From: Clostridia bacterium
Lineage (GTDB): Bacteria > Bacillota > Clostridia > Saccharofermentanales > UBA5734
Reading direction: 5' to 3'
NCBI GenBank assembly: GCA_009929975.1
Contig: RZZF01000006.1
Coordinates: forward strand, 1-20,827
Length of the DNA: 20,827 bases
Under the pieces are notes generated by a model. That model did not search any database, was not told the origin of the DNA, and saw only the letters and a program-made list of their open reading frames with translations. A program made the position numbers and the translations under genes. Positions within the stretch are counted from its first letter, which is position 1. Each line of letters opens with the position of its first letter. Shown one piece after another: positions 1-7,203 of this stretch.

Positions 1-54
1 AATCAACACCGTCGCTGTGCCGAGGTCGATTCCGATATCCATGCCCAATCCCAT
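1..54 (-). CDS. mreB: Rod shape-determining protein MreB, N-terminal fragment
   Basis: Only the first 18 codons lie in the window; the gene continues beyond base 1. The peptide is MGLGMDIGIDLGTATVLI. It contains the phosphate-1 signature of the actin/Hsp70 ATPase fold (DIGIDLGTA), in the form typical of clostridial MreB/Mbl. MreB forms membrane-associated filaments that direct lateral cell-wall synthesis. I chose the ATG at 54 because a GAGGT Shine-Dalgarno stands about seven bases upstream; a second in-frame ATG at 42 has no such site. The gene is divergent from the TraX-like gene. With so few residues, MreB and its paralogue Mbl cannot be told apart. Confidence 0.75.
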   Translation of the reverse strand, partial: MGLGMDIGIDLGTATVLI

Positions 55-138
55 TGCTTTACCTCACTGATTATTAAACTATCCAAGCCGGCCCGGTCCG
101 TCTGAGTGACAGGTCCGCTGCCGGCAATTGGCGGTTCT

Positions 139-166
139 TTGTTTACATGCTTTTCAATGATACAAT
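139..166 (+). promoter_or_regulatory. Possible promoter for the TraX-like gene
   Basis: TTGTTT (139-144), a 16-base spacer and TACAAT (161-166). The -10 element is good and the -35 element weak. It sits in the 168-base region between divergent mreB and the TraX-like gene and would give a leader of about 50 bases. I saw no equally good promoter for mreB in this stretch. Confidence 0.35.
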
Positions 167-222
167 AGGAAAAGCAGATAATCAATGAAAATCTGCAAAT
201 TTTCCACCCTGCCAAGAGGATC

Positions 223-1047
223 ATGATGCTCAAATTACTGGCCTGTCTGTTCATGCTGATCGACCACATCGGATATTACTGGCAGCCATGGCTGCCGGAC
301 GGGCTGGCTTCCTCCATGCGGATTGTCGGCCGTCTTGCTTTCCCTGTTTTCGCGTTTGGTATCGCGCACGGCTATCTTCGCACCCGTAATCCCCTGATCT
401 ATTTCATCAGAATGTCAGTTTTCGCGATCATCACGGAATTCCTGCTGCGCACGACTTATGCCTGGGCTGGACTTCTCTGGTCGGGCAGCAATGTTCTGGT
501 CACATTCGCCCTGGCCATTGTCATGATCAGCGGCTGGCGGCTGGCCTCCCGTTCCAGCCTTGATGTCATCGGCGGTCTGCGGCCGCTCCCTTCAGGCAAT
601 CATGCGCGGGATGACAATCCACACTTCCATGTCCGACTCAGCCCGGGCGGGATTGAAATGGACCGGCGGATCGCGCTGCCTCTGGGAATCCTGTTCATCC
701 TGCTGCCGATGCTGCTCGCGATCTGGCTGCGGCCGGATTACGGGCTATATGGCCTGGTCACGGTTCTTGTCTTCTACATCGTCCGTGAACAGACTGCGCC
801 TGAACGACTGTACCGGCGGTCCTTGCAGGCTTTTATTGTTGTTAATGCCGTCTTTTTGCCGTACCGGATTTTCATTGAGCAGGTTCCGGTCGACTGGGCG
901 ATTCTTCAGACATTTTCCATCGCCGCGGTATTAATCTGCGAACAGATCCAAGACAGCCGTCCTCCCCGCCGATGGACCAAATATCTTTTCTATTTATTTT
1001 ATCCGCTGCACATCATTCTGCTGATCGTCATCCGTCAGTCGTCCTGA
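223..1047 (+). CDS. TraX-family integral membrane protein
   Basis: A 274-residue membrane protein. It opens with the hallmark of the TraX family, a short hydrophobic helix ending in LIDHIGYYWQ, followed by RIVGRLAFPVFAFGIAHGY. TraX was first described as the F-pilin N-acetylase; chromosomal homologues in Firmicutes are probable membrane acyltransferases of unknown substrate. About seven to eight hydrophobic segments can be seen. Between roughly residues 115 and 148 lies a hydrophilic stretch with several His and Asp residues, longer than I expect for a TraX loop. The start is the first of two adjacent ATGs, with AAGAGGA upstream. There is no conjugation gene nearby, so a housekeeping envelope role is more likely than pilin modification. 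Confidence 0.8.
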   Translation: MMLKLLACLFMLIDHIGYYWQPWLPDGLASSMRIVGRLAFPVFAFGIAHGYLRTRNPLIYFIRMSVFAIITEFLLRTTYAWAGLLWSGSNVLVTFALAIVMISGWRLASRSSLDVIGGLRPLPSGNHARDDNPHFHVRLSPGGIEMDRRIALPLGILFILLPMLLAIWLRPDYGLYGLVTVLVFYIVREQTAPERLYRRSLQAFIVVNAVFLPYRIFIEQVPVDWAILQTFSIAAVLICEQIQDSRPPRRWTKYLFYLFYPLHIILLIVIRQSS

Positions 1048-1196
1048 AACAGATCAAACCGATGAACAAGGGACGGTTCCGTTGAACCGATTATGATTTG
1101 GCCAGCCCTTCCGTCCTATCGGGTTGGAAACGTGCATTATGAAGGGTAATCTGCTAAAATTAACCGTCATAAACCATACAAAGTGAGGAGATCATC

Positions 1197-3665
1197 ATGG
1201 CCTATTCAGCCGCTGTCGACCGCAAATGGCAAGATTATTGGGAAGACACCAAACAACACCGGTTCAGTCAGGATCGCATCGACCGCAAACTTTATGTTCT
1301 GGAAATGTTCTCATACCCCTCTGCCGCCAACTTGCATGTAGGACATTGGTATAACTACGCGCTGGCCGATTCATGGGCCCGTATGAAAAAAATGCAGGGT
1401 TATGAAATCTTTCAGCCCATGGGATTTGACGCCTTTGGACTTCCGGCGGAAAACTACGCGATCAGAACCGGGATCCATCCCCAGGACAGTACACTGAGCA
1501 ATATCAAGACCATGCGCAAACAACTCAGTGAGATGGGTGGCATGTTCGATTGGGACGCCGAGCTGGCGACCTGCCTGCCGGACTATTACCGCTGGAATCA
1601 ATGGCTGTTTTTACAGCTGTACCATAAGGGACTGGCGTATCGTAAAAACGCTCCGGTCAACTGGTGCCCGCAATGCCAGACCGTTCTGGCCAATGAACAG
1701 GTCGTTGAAGGATCCTGTGAACGCTGCCATACCGATGTGGTCCGCAAGAATCTGACGCAGTGGTTTTTCCGGATCACCGATTATGCCCAGGAACTCCTGG
1801 ATGGTCTGGACCAGCTTGACTGGCCGGAAAAAACCAAGAAAATCCAGATCAACTGGATCGGACGGTCGGAAGGCGCTGAAATTGTATTCGGTGCGCAAAA
1901 AAACGGTCAGCCTGTCATCGATGAATCCGGACAGACGATCCAACTCCCTGTTTTTACGACCAGAGCCGACACCCTGATGGGTGTCACCTATGTTGTTGTC
2001 GCGCCTGAAAGTGATGTCTGCCGGCTGCTGACAACGGATGAGCGGCGAAATGAGGTTGAGCAGTATCAGTCGACAACTTCACGTGTCTCCGATATCGACC
2101 GCATGTCATCCGTCAGGGAAAAAACCGGTGTGTTTACCGGGTCATATGCCATTCATCCACTCACCGGTGAGAAACTGCCGATCTGGACTTCTGATTATGT
2201 CATCGCCGGTTATGGAACAGGGGTTGTCATGGCTGTGCCGGCACATGACGAGCGTGATTTTGAGTTTGCCACACAGTTTGATCTGCCCATCCGGCGTGTG
2301 ATTCGTTCAGCCGATCAATCGGCTGATGATCTGCCGTTTACCGATAAAGGGATTTTGACAGACAGCGGCCGGTTCAGTGAGATGACATCCGACGAGGCAA
2401 TCAATGCGATGCTGGCTGAACTCGAACCTGAAGGCCGTGGCCAGCTCCGCGTCAACTACCGGCTGCGAGACTGGCTGGTATCGCGGCAGCGTTATTGGGG
2501 CACTCCCATCCCGATTGTCTACTGCCAGTCATGCGGAACCGTTCCGGTCCCGGAAGATCAGCTGCCGGTTCGTCTGCCCTACAATGTCGAGTTTACGCCC
2601 GATGGTGAATCACCGTTGAAAAAATGTACGGAATTCATCGAGACGGTCTGCCCGCATTGCGGTGGTCCGGCAACACGTGATGCCGATACACTGGACACAT
2701 TTGTCTGCTCATCCTGGTACCAGTTCCGCTATACCGACAACCGTAATGACCGAGAAGCGTTCAGCCGCGATATCGTTGACCGGATGTGCCCGGTTGACAA
2801 ATACGTCGGCGGCGCTGAACACGCGGCCATGCATCTGCTGTATGCCCGCTTTATCACCAAAGCGCTGCGGGACATGGGATATCTGGGTTTTGACGAACCG
2901 TTCAAGTCACTGGTCCATCAGGGAACCATCCTGGGAGCCGACGGCCAGAAGATGTCGAAGTCACGTGGCAATACCATTTCACCTGACATTTATGTCAGCC
3001 AGTACGGATCCGATGTTTTCCGTCTCTATCTGGCATTCGGGTTCGCCTACACCGAGGGAGGCCCCTGGAGCGATGACGGAGTCCGGGCTATTGCCAAATT
3101 TGTCAGCCGGATCGAGCGTCTGGTCGATGACTACCGCGAAACACCCGCCGGGCGCTGGCAGATCGGCACAGACAGTGAGCGTGAACTTCAGTACGCTCGC
3201 CATCATGCGATCAAGGCCGTTACCATCGATGCCGAAAAGTTTCAGTTCAATACATCCGTATCCCGAATGATGGAACTGCTCAACGCGCTGAACCACGCGA
3301 CGGCTCAGAAGCAGCCGCCGCAGCCTGAACTGGTCCGTGGTGTCATTGAGGACCTGATTCGGCTGATCGCGCCGTTCGCCCCTCATTTCGCGGAAGAAAT
3401 GTGGGAGAAAATGGGACATCAGCCCTCCATATTCCATGAGATGTGGCCGAAATTTGATGAACAGGCACTGGTACGGGAGCGAGTTGAAATTGCCGTTCAG
3501 GTCAACGGTACCATCAAGTTCCGTATGGAGATCTCCCCGTCTGATGACCGCAAACAGATTGAAAAAGCTGTCATGGCGGATCCGCGTACAGAGCCGGCGC
3601 TGGAAAGCCGAACCGTCCGCCGCGTGATTGTCGTTCCGGGACGCCTGGTCAACCTGGTCGTTTAG
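1197..3665 (+). CDS. leuS: Leucyl-tRNA synthetase
   Basis: LeuS (822 residues) charges tRNA-Leu with leucine in the cytoplasm, using ATP. The class I signatures are clear: HVGH at residues 47-50 (HIGH motif, preceded by FSYPSAANL) and KMSKS at 585-589 within [10 protein letters not shown]. Between them are a CPQC...CERC zinc-type knuckle (about 158-178), the CP1 editing domain with TTRADTLMG and [15 protein letters not shown], and a second CxxC pair near residue 485. The C-terminal part carries the anticodon-binding helical domain and a final alpha/beta domain. Length is normal for the bacterial type. GTGAGGAG precedes the ATG. No T-box leader is recognisable in the 149 bases upstream, although leuS is often T-box controlled in Clostridia. 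Confidence 0.98.
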   Translation: MAYSAAVDRKWQDYWEDTKQHRFSQDRIDRKLYVLEMFSYPSAANLHVGHWYNYALADSWARMKKMQGYEIFQPMGFDAFGLPAENYAIRTGIHPQDSTLSNIKTMRKQLSEMGGMFDWDAELATCLPDYYRWNQWLFLQLYHKGLAYRKNAPVNWCPQCQTVLANEQVVEGSCERCHTDVVRKNLTQWFFRITDYAQELLDGLDQLDWPEKTKKIQINWIGRSEGAEIVFGAQKNGQPVIDESGQTIQLPVFTTRADTLMGVTYVVVAPESDVCRLLTTDERRNEVEQYQSTTSRVSDIDRMSSVREKTGVFTGSYAIHPLTGEKLPIWTSDYVIAGYGTGVVMAVPAHDERDFEFATQFDLPIRRVIRSADQSADDLPFTDKGILTDSGRFSEMTSDEAINAMLAELEPEGRGQLRVNYRLRDWLVSRQRYWGTPIPIVYCQSCGTVPVPEDQLPVRLPYNVEFTPDGESPLKKCTEFIETVCPHCGGPATRDADTLDTFVCSSWYQFRYTDNRNDREAFSRDIVDRMCPVDKYVGGAEHAAMHLLYARFITKALRDMGYLGFDEPFKSLVHQGTILGADGQKMSKSRGNTISPDIYVSQYGSDVFRLYLAFGFAYTEGGPWSDDGVRAIAKFVSRIERLVDDYRETPAGRWQIGTDSERELQYARHHAIKAVTIDAEKFQFNTSVSRMMELLNALNHATAQKQPPQPELVRGVIEDLIRLIAPFAPHFAEEMWEKMGHQPSIFHEMWPKFDEQALVRERVEIAVQVNGTIKFRMEISPSDDRKQIEKAVMADPRTEPALESRTVRRVIVVPGRLVNLVV

Positions 3666-3767
3666 CCTTCCCGAACACCGGCTGCTGGCCGTCGTTCCGA
3701 TTGATTGTGCATCATCCGCTGCTGGCTGGCCGCACCTGCCAAACAGCAAACCTCAAAGGAGAACAGC

Positions 3768-4658
3768 ATGGAGAAAAGGAAACGCTTCGGACGCTCAGAC
3801 GGCCGGTACCTGAAAAATATTGATCCGTTCATGCGCTTTTTGCCGTTCATCATGAAAGGACGAAATGAAGCAGCTGTCTATTTCACTCAGGAAATCGATG
3901 TGACTGACCTGAAAGAATGGCTCAATCGTCGCAACCGGGAAGACGGTGCCGATAAAAGCACGGCCGCGACGATTTTTCATGCCGTCATGGCTGCGCTGGT
4001 CAAGACCGTTGTCGAGCGGCCCCAGATGAATCGCTTCATTGTCGGCCGCCGCGTCTATCAGCGCTACCAGTTCAGCGTGGCCTTCGTCGTCAAGAGTGAG
4101 TTCCGTGACGATGCCAAGGAAGAGATCGTGATCATGAAGTTTGATGAAAACGATACCTTCACTTCGGTCAGTGAGAGAATCAGGAATGAAGTCCATCAGG
4201 TTCGCGTCGCGGCGAAGGAAAATGAAGACAAGCGGCACGGCGCGGTCAATTGGCTCAATTATCTGATGAATCTGCCCCGTTTTCTGTTGAGTGGACTGGT
4301 CCGCCTGCTGACCTGGGTTGATTATCACGGCTGGCTGCCCCGCTTTGTCATCGAAGCCGATCCGATGCACTCGAGCATCTTCATGTCGAATCTGGCCAGT
4401 ATCCAGGTAGATGCACCTTATCATCATCTCTATGAATGGGGGACGACGTCCGTCTTCATGACGATGGGAGTGACCAAAAAACTGCCGCAGGTCATGAAAG
4501 ATGGTCAGATCACGATTCGCGACATGATGAATTTCGCCTTTACCGTTGATGAACGGATCAGTGACGGTTTTTATTACGCCCGTTCAATCCGCCGCTTCAA
4601 GCAGCTGCTGGAACATCCGGACCAGCTCGATAAACCGTCGAAACCCGGGACGATCTGA
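3768..4658 (+). CDS. E2-like (2-oxoacid dehydrogenase acyltransferase/CAT fold) protein with altered active site
   Basis: A 296-residue protein resembling the catalytic domain of dihydrolipoyl acyltransferases and chloramphenicol acetyltransferases. Visible hallmarks are an N-terminal FTQEIDVTDLKEW strand-helix, a central HAVMAALVKTVVERPQMNRFIVGRRVY, and a C-terminal FTVDERISDGFYYARSIRRF. The last segment aligns with the E2 motif DHRVIDG, but the catalytic His is Glu (E262), giving ExxxDG. No lipoyl or E3-binding domain is present, and no E1 or E3 gene is nearby, so this is not a pyruvate dehydrogenase subunit. It may be an acyltransferase of altered mechanism or a binding protein. AAAGGAGAACAGC precedes this ATG, which I prefer to an in-frame ATG 63 bases upstream. 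It follows leuS by 102 bases and may be cotranscribed. Confidence 0.75.
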   Translation: MEKRKRFGRSDGRYLKNIDPFMRFLPFIMKGRNEAAVYFTQEIDVTDLKEWLNRRNREDGADKSTAATIFHAVMAALVKTVVERPQMNRFIVGRRVYQRYQFSVAFVVKSEFRDDAKEEIVIMKFDENDTFTSVSERIRNEVHQVRVAAKENEDKRHGAVNWLNYLMNLPRFLLSGLVRLLTWVDYHGWLPRFVIEADPMHSSIFMSNLASIQVDAPYHHLYEWGTTSVFMTMGVTKKLPQVMKDGQITIRDMMNFAFTVDERISDGFYYARSIRRFKQLLEHPDQLDKPSKPGTI

Positions 4659-4702
4659 TGGCGGATGGTCGTTGCCTGATCATGAACAAATTCTGAACAG
4701 CG

Positions 4703-4732
4703 TTGTGCGGTCATTGCCAGGTTGTTTATAAT
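4703..4732 (+). promoter_or_regulatory. Probable promoter for the DUF1858 gene
   Basis: A perfect TATAAT (4727-4732) with TTGTGC (4703-4708) 18 bases upstream. It gives a leader of about 90 bases before the DUF1858 start. The gap of 172 bases after the acyltransferase gene also suggests an independent transcript. Confidence 0.5.
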
Positions 4733-4830
4733 GGTGTATCATGATTTGTGATGTCTGCCCTGATGCCAAGGCTCAGCCACAGACAGCCGAACCGCTTTGA
4801 ACTGATAATTAATTGATGGAGGATACTGAT

Positions 4831-5052
4831 ATGACCATTACAAAAGATATGTATATCGCGGAGGTGCTCAATGATCACCGTGATACCGTGCCGATTTTCT
4901 TCCGTAACGGCCTTCACTGCATCGGCTGCGTGATGGCTTCCGGAGAAACCATCGAAGAAGCTTGTCTGGTTCACGGTCTCAACTGTGATCAGCTGCTGAC
5001 AGAACTGAATGACTTCATCGCCGATCAGGCTGATGTTCAGGCTGAAGCCTGA
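4831..5052 (+). CDS. DUF1858 / hybrid-cluster-protein-associated redox disulfide domain protein
   Basis: A 73-residue cytoplasmic protein of the DUF1858 family (TIGR03980 type). The diagnostic segment is GLHCIGCVMASGETIEEAC, with C30 and C33 in a CxxC pair and C45 behind it. The N-terminal part, ITKDMYIAEVLNDHRDTVPIFFRNG, fits the helical start of the family. Members often stand beside or are fused to hybrid cluster protein or other redox enzymes and are thought to form a redox-active disulfide; their substrate is not known. No hybrid cluster protein gene is in this window. I chose the ATG at 4831 because ATGGAGG lies about ten bases upstream; an in-frame ATG at 4813 overlaps that site. A strong terminator follows directly. 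Confidence 0.88.
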   Translation: MTITKDMYIAEVLNDHRDTVPIFFRNGLHCIGCVMASGETIEEACLVHGLNCDQLLTELNDFIADQADVQAEA

Positions 5053-5073
5053 TCGCATTCACAAGAAACATGA

Positions 5074-5105
5074 GGCACCGGCTCAGCGGCCGGTGCCTTT
5101 TTTTT
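5074..5105 (+). terminator. Rho-independent terminator of the DUF1858 gene
   Basis: A perfect 9-bp GC-rich stem (GGCACCGGC at 5074-5082, GCCGGTGCC at 5089-5097) with a 6-base loop, then eight T. The right half and the T run lie inside the 3' end of the leftward methyltransferase gene, whose stop is at 5083-5085. Confidence 0.93.
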
Positions 5106-5754
5106 CTGTTCGCGTTATTCTGCTTTGCCTGTCCGGACGGGCAGCCAGTTTTTTCAGATGCTTCCGGGTTGTCTTCTTCTGCTTGGATACACGCTGATGA
5201 TCACTCTTCCGTGACATCAGAACGAAATATCCATCCACCGGAATCACACGGACGCCACCGAAGACTGAACTCATCTTCCTGCGATACCATTCAAGCCGTT
5301 TCACAACAAGCCAGAGCTGGCCGTCAGGCAGCAGCTGCTCATAACTGTCTTCGATCAAATGGCGGGCGACTGAAAAATCCGTGTGGTACGGCGGATGGCA
5401 GACGATATGGCTGAACAGACGGTTCACGGATCTCGGTCCGTCCGCCTGGATGACCGGTAGATTCTCCAGATGCAGTTCGGCCGCGTTTTCAGCCGCGATC
5501 CGGACAGCAACCGGATCGTTATCGATCAGGACCACCTGGTCAACGCCGAGAATTCCCGCCGCAGCCAGACCGACCAGACCCCAGCCGCAGCCAAGATCCA
5601 GTAGTGTATCATCCGGCTGCAGCTCAATCTGCCGCATCATGGCCAGTGTTCCGCGGTCGGCGTATCGTGGTGAAAACAGTGATGGATGGGTCCTGACCTC
5701 GAATGTCTGACCCCAGATTGTGACTGGTATGTTATGATCCAACGCTTCTGACAT
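5083..5754 (-). CDS. RsmC-like class I SAM-dependent methyltransferase
   Basis: A 223-residue methyltransferase of the RsmC/YbxB (MTS) family; relatives methylate a guanine in 16S rRNA. An N-terminal THPSLFSPRYADRGT segment matches the family's GVFS...D.GT entry. Motif I is LLDLGCGWGLVG, followed by VVLIDNDPVAVRIAAENAA. The family's NPP(I/F/Y) catalytic motif is here CHPPYHTD, so Asn is replaced by His. LWLVVKRLEWYRRKM and GYFVLMSRK complete the fold. The last 35 or so residues are rich in Lys and Arg, a likely RNA-binding tail. Two adjacent ATGs (5757 and 5754) follow a GAGG site; the second has the better spacing. An in-frame ATG at 5811 lacks a good site. The tRNA-Thr terminator lies just upstream, so transcription probably starts within the short gap or by readthrough. 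Confidence 0.8.
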   Translation of the reverse strand: MSEALDHNIPVTIWGQTFEVRTHPSLFSPRYADRGTLAMMRQIELQPDDTLLDLGCGWGLVGLAAAGILGVDQVVLIDNDPVAVRIAAENAAELHLENLPVIQADGPRSVNRLFSHIVCHPPYHTDFSVARHLIEDSYEQLLPDGQLWLVVKRLEWYRRKMSSVFGGVRVIPVDGYFVLMSRKSDHQRVSKQKKTTRKHLKKLAARPDRQSRITRTEKKGTGR

Positions 5755-5816
5755 CATCAAACCTCGCTGCTCCCGTGGTCTGCCATGCAGCTGTGTGCCA
5801 ACCGGAATCATGGCAG

Positions 5817-5845
5817 AAAAAAACGCAGGGCTTTCGCCTGCGTTT
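5817..5845 (-). terminator. Rho-independent terminator after tRNA-Thr
   Basis: Read on the minus strand: a 9-bp stem AAACGCAGG / CCTGCGTTT with a 7-base loop, continuing into a run of T (5823-5817). It begins four bases after the encoded CCA end of the tRNA. Confidence 0.88.
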
Positions 5846-5848
5846 AAC

Positions 5849-5924
<76 letters not shown>

Positions 5925-5938
5925 GAAATGCATTCACT

Positions 5939-5967
5939 ATATTAATCGATTCCATTGTTATTGTCAA
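5939..5967 (-). promoter_or_regulatory. Promoter of tRNA-Thr
   Basis: On the minus strand, a perfect TTGACA (5967-5962), a 17-base spacer and TAATAT (5944-5939). The expected transcript start is about eight bases before the mature tRNA 5' end at 5924. Confidence 0.85.
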
Positions 5968-6078
5968 TGTCTCAATTTACCTGTTCCCGGACGGTTGCAC
6001 CGACCGGAATTTTGTCTTGCCAAGATCGTTGAAAATCGACAAACAGTCCGTATTATCAGGCTTTTTTCGCCTTTTTAC

Positions 6079-6108
6079 TTGACACTATACAGTAGTTGGT
6101 ATCATAAT
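6079..6108 (+). promoter_or_regulatory. Promoter of the HU gene
   Basis: A perfect TTGACA (6079-6084), an 18-base spacer and CATAAT (6103-6108). It lies 33 bases before the HU start codon, leaving a leader of about 26 bases that carries AAGGAGG. The strength fits an abundant nucleoid protein. Confidence 0.85.
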
Positions 6109-6141
6109 ATGGTTTGAACATACCATAAGGAGGCAATACTC

Positions 6142-6417
6142 ATGAATAAAACTGATCTGATCGATGCCGTTGCAAAATCAGCCCGTCTGAGCAAAAAAGA
6201 CACTGAAGTCGCGATTAACGCCGTACTGGACACCATTTCGGATGCTCTGGTAAAGGAAGAAAAAGTCGTACTCGTCGGATTCGGAACTTTTGAAGTCCGC
6301 AAGCGCGCAGCCCGTAAAGGCCGCAATCCGAGCACTAAAGAGGAAATTCATATTCCCGCTTCCAAGGCCCCTGTCTTCAAAGCTGGAAAAGGCCTTAAAG
6401 ACAAAGTGAACGGCTGA
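6142..6417 (+). CDS. hup: DNA-binding protein HU
   Basis: A 91-residue HU/IHF-family protein that binds and bends DNA as a dimer and organises the nucleoid. It begins [20 protein letters not shown], then has the dimerisation helices ([20 protein letters not shown]), the family core [21 protein letters not shown] and the DNA-binding beta arm, and ends [17 protein letters not shown]. The length is standard. AAGGAGG lies eight bases upstream of the ATG. It is a single-gene unit with a strong promoter and terminator of its own. The homodimeric HU type is more likely than IHF in a Firmicute. Confidence 0.97.
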   Translation: MNKTDLIDAVAKSARLSKKDTEVAINAVLDTISDALVKEEKVVLVGFGTFEVRKRAARKGRNPSTKEEIHIPASKAPVFKAGKGLKDKVNG

Positions 6418-6467
6418 TCTTCTTTCATGTGAGTGTCCTGCGAAAATGAGCCAGGGACCCATATAAA

Positions 6468-7073
6468 TCAATCAGACCCCCTGTTGCCAGAAACGGCAGC
6501 GGGGGGTTTTGCCTTGAGCGACAGGTGGCTGGCATCTGCCATCATTTCATCATACAACGTACAGATGGCCGCGGTCGTTGTCAGACCACGTCTGCGCAGC
6601 TCCGTTTTCTGCAGGGCATAGCGGATGTCCCGCTCCACCTGGCTGATACTTACGTTATATTTGCCGGATATGAGCGGGTATAATGTCTTGCTGATCGGAC
6701 GGAGCAATGACTCATCCTGACCTGCCAGAAGGAGCAGATGCCTCAGATAACGGTAACCTTTAAGCTCCGGACTGATCCGGTAACGGCCAAGCATCGCCCG
6801 GATGACCGGCAGAAGCGCGCTGATCAGCTGATCTCTGACGGATCCTTCATCCTGAACGAACAATGCCGCTGTATCCATAATCCTGCGGCAGGCAAAGGGG
6901 GATCCTTTCCGCCCGTCCACAACATAGTGGACACGGCCTGCCGTATCCATCAGTCCGACAAGTCCCTGCCGGTCCATCATCCGGCTGACCTGAGTGAGAA
7001 GGTCCTGATCGCTGGCCGCGATATAGAAGCTCAGTTTGCTGTTTGAGTCCTGTGGAATCGTTGATAAACGCAT
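6468..7073 (-). CDS. Spo0A C-terminal-domain DNA-binding protein with reduced receiver
   Basis: About 201 residues. Residues 85-160 match the Spo0A effector domain: LLPVIRAMLGRY, ELKGYRYLRHLLLLA, LLRPISKTLYPLISGKYN and SQVERDIRYALQK, the last being the recognition-helix region. In Spo0A this domain binds 0A boxes. The N-terminal part (about 14-60, SFYIAASDQDLLTQVSRMMD, then LVGLMDTAGRVHYVVDGRKG) resembles only the beginning of a receiver domain. The strand with the phosphorylated Asp is missing, so phosphorelay control in the Spo0A manner is unlikely. This is a paralogue, not Spo0A itself, and says nothing about sporulation. The start is uncertain: ATG 7073 (GGTGG eight bases upstream) or in-frame GTG 7085. 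Its 3' end contains the HU terminator on the opposite strand. Confidence 0.8.
   Translation of the reverse strand: MRLSTIPQDSNSKLSFYIAASDQDLLTQVSRMMDRQGLVGLMDTAGRVHYVVDGRKGSPFACRRIMDTAALFVQDEGSVRDQLISALLPVIRAMLGRYRISPELKGYRYLRHLLLLAGQDESLLRPISKTLYPLISGKYNVSISQVERDIRYALQKTELRRRGLTTTAAICTLYDEMMADASHLSLKAKPPAAVSGNRGSD
6476..6510 (+). terminator. Rho-independent terminator of the HU gene
   Basis: A stem of 13 pairs (6476-6488 with 6495-6507, including G-T pairs) with a 6-base loop and a short T run ending at 6510. It lies entirely within the last codons of the convergent Spo0A-like gene. Confidence 0.82.
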
Positions 7074-7137
7074 GATGTCCGCCACCGGCCTGATTGAATC
7101 CGGCTGCCCCTTTCCATGGCAAGTGCCACTGATCGGT

Positions 7138-7178
7138 TTCAGCCTATCAATCCAATCCCCGCCTGGCTATAGGCTGAA
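7138..7178. repeat. 10-bp perfect inverted repeat in the leader of the Spo0A-like gene
   Basis: TTCAGCCTAT (7138-7147) and ATAGGCTGAA (7169-7178) are perfect reverse complements around a 21-base loop. The repeat lies between the HAD-IIB stop and the Spo0A-like start, both leftward. No T run follows on either strand, so it does not look like an intrinsic terminator. It could be a leader RNA hairpin or an operator. Confidence 0.55.
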
Positions 7179-7203
7179 GGCCAAATATCATGACCCGGCC
7201 ATT

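Noticed and set aside
3..269. 88-codon frame across the mreB/TraX-like divergent region
   Set aside because: It runs through the mreB start in another frame and the intergenic region. The MreB N-terminus with its GAGGT site is the convincing reading.
1048..1196. Possible T-box leader before leuS
   Set aside because: A small hairpin (CGGTTC/GAACCG near 1074-1089) exists, but the T-box sequence AGGGTGGNACCGCG, a specifier stem and a terminator are all absent, and 149 bases is too short for a usual T-box.
2979..3749. 256-codon open frame on the minus strand
   Set aside because: Antisense to the 3' part of leuS, with no ribosome-binding site or family motif.
6051..6075. Small hairpin AGGC-TTTTTTC-GCCT with T run before the HU promoter
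   Set aside because: A four-pair stem is too weak to call, and no plus-strand gene ends upstream of it.
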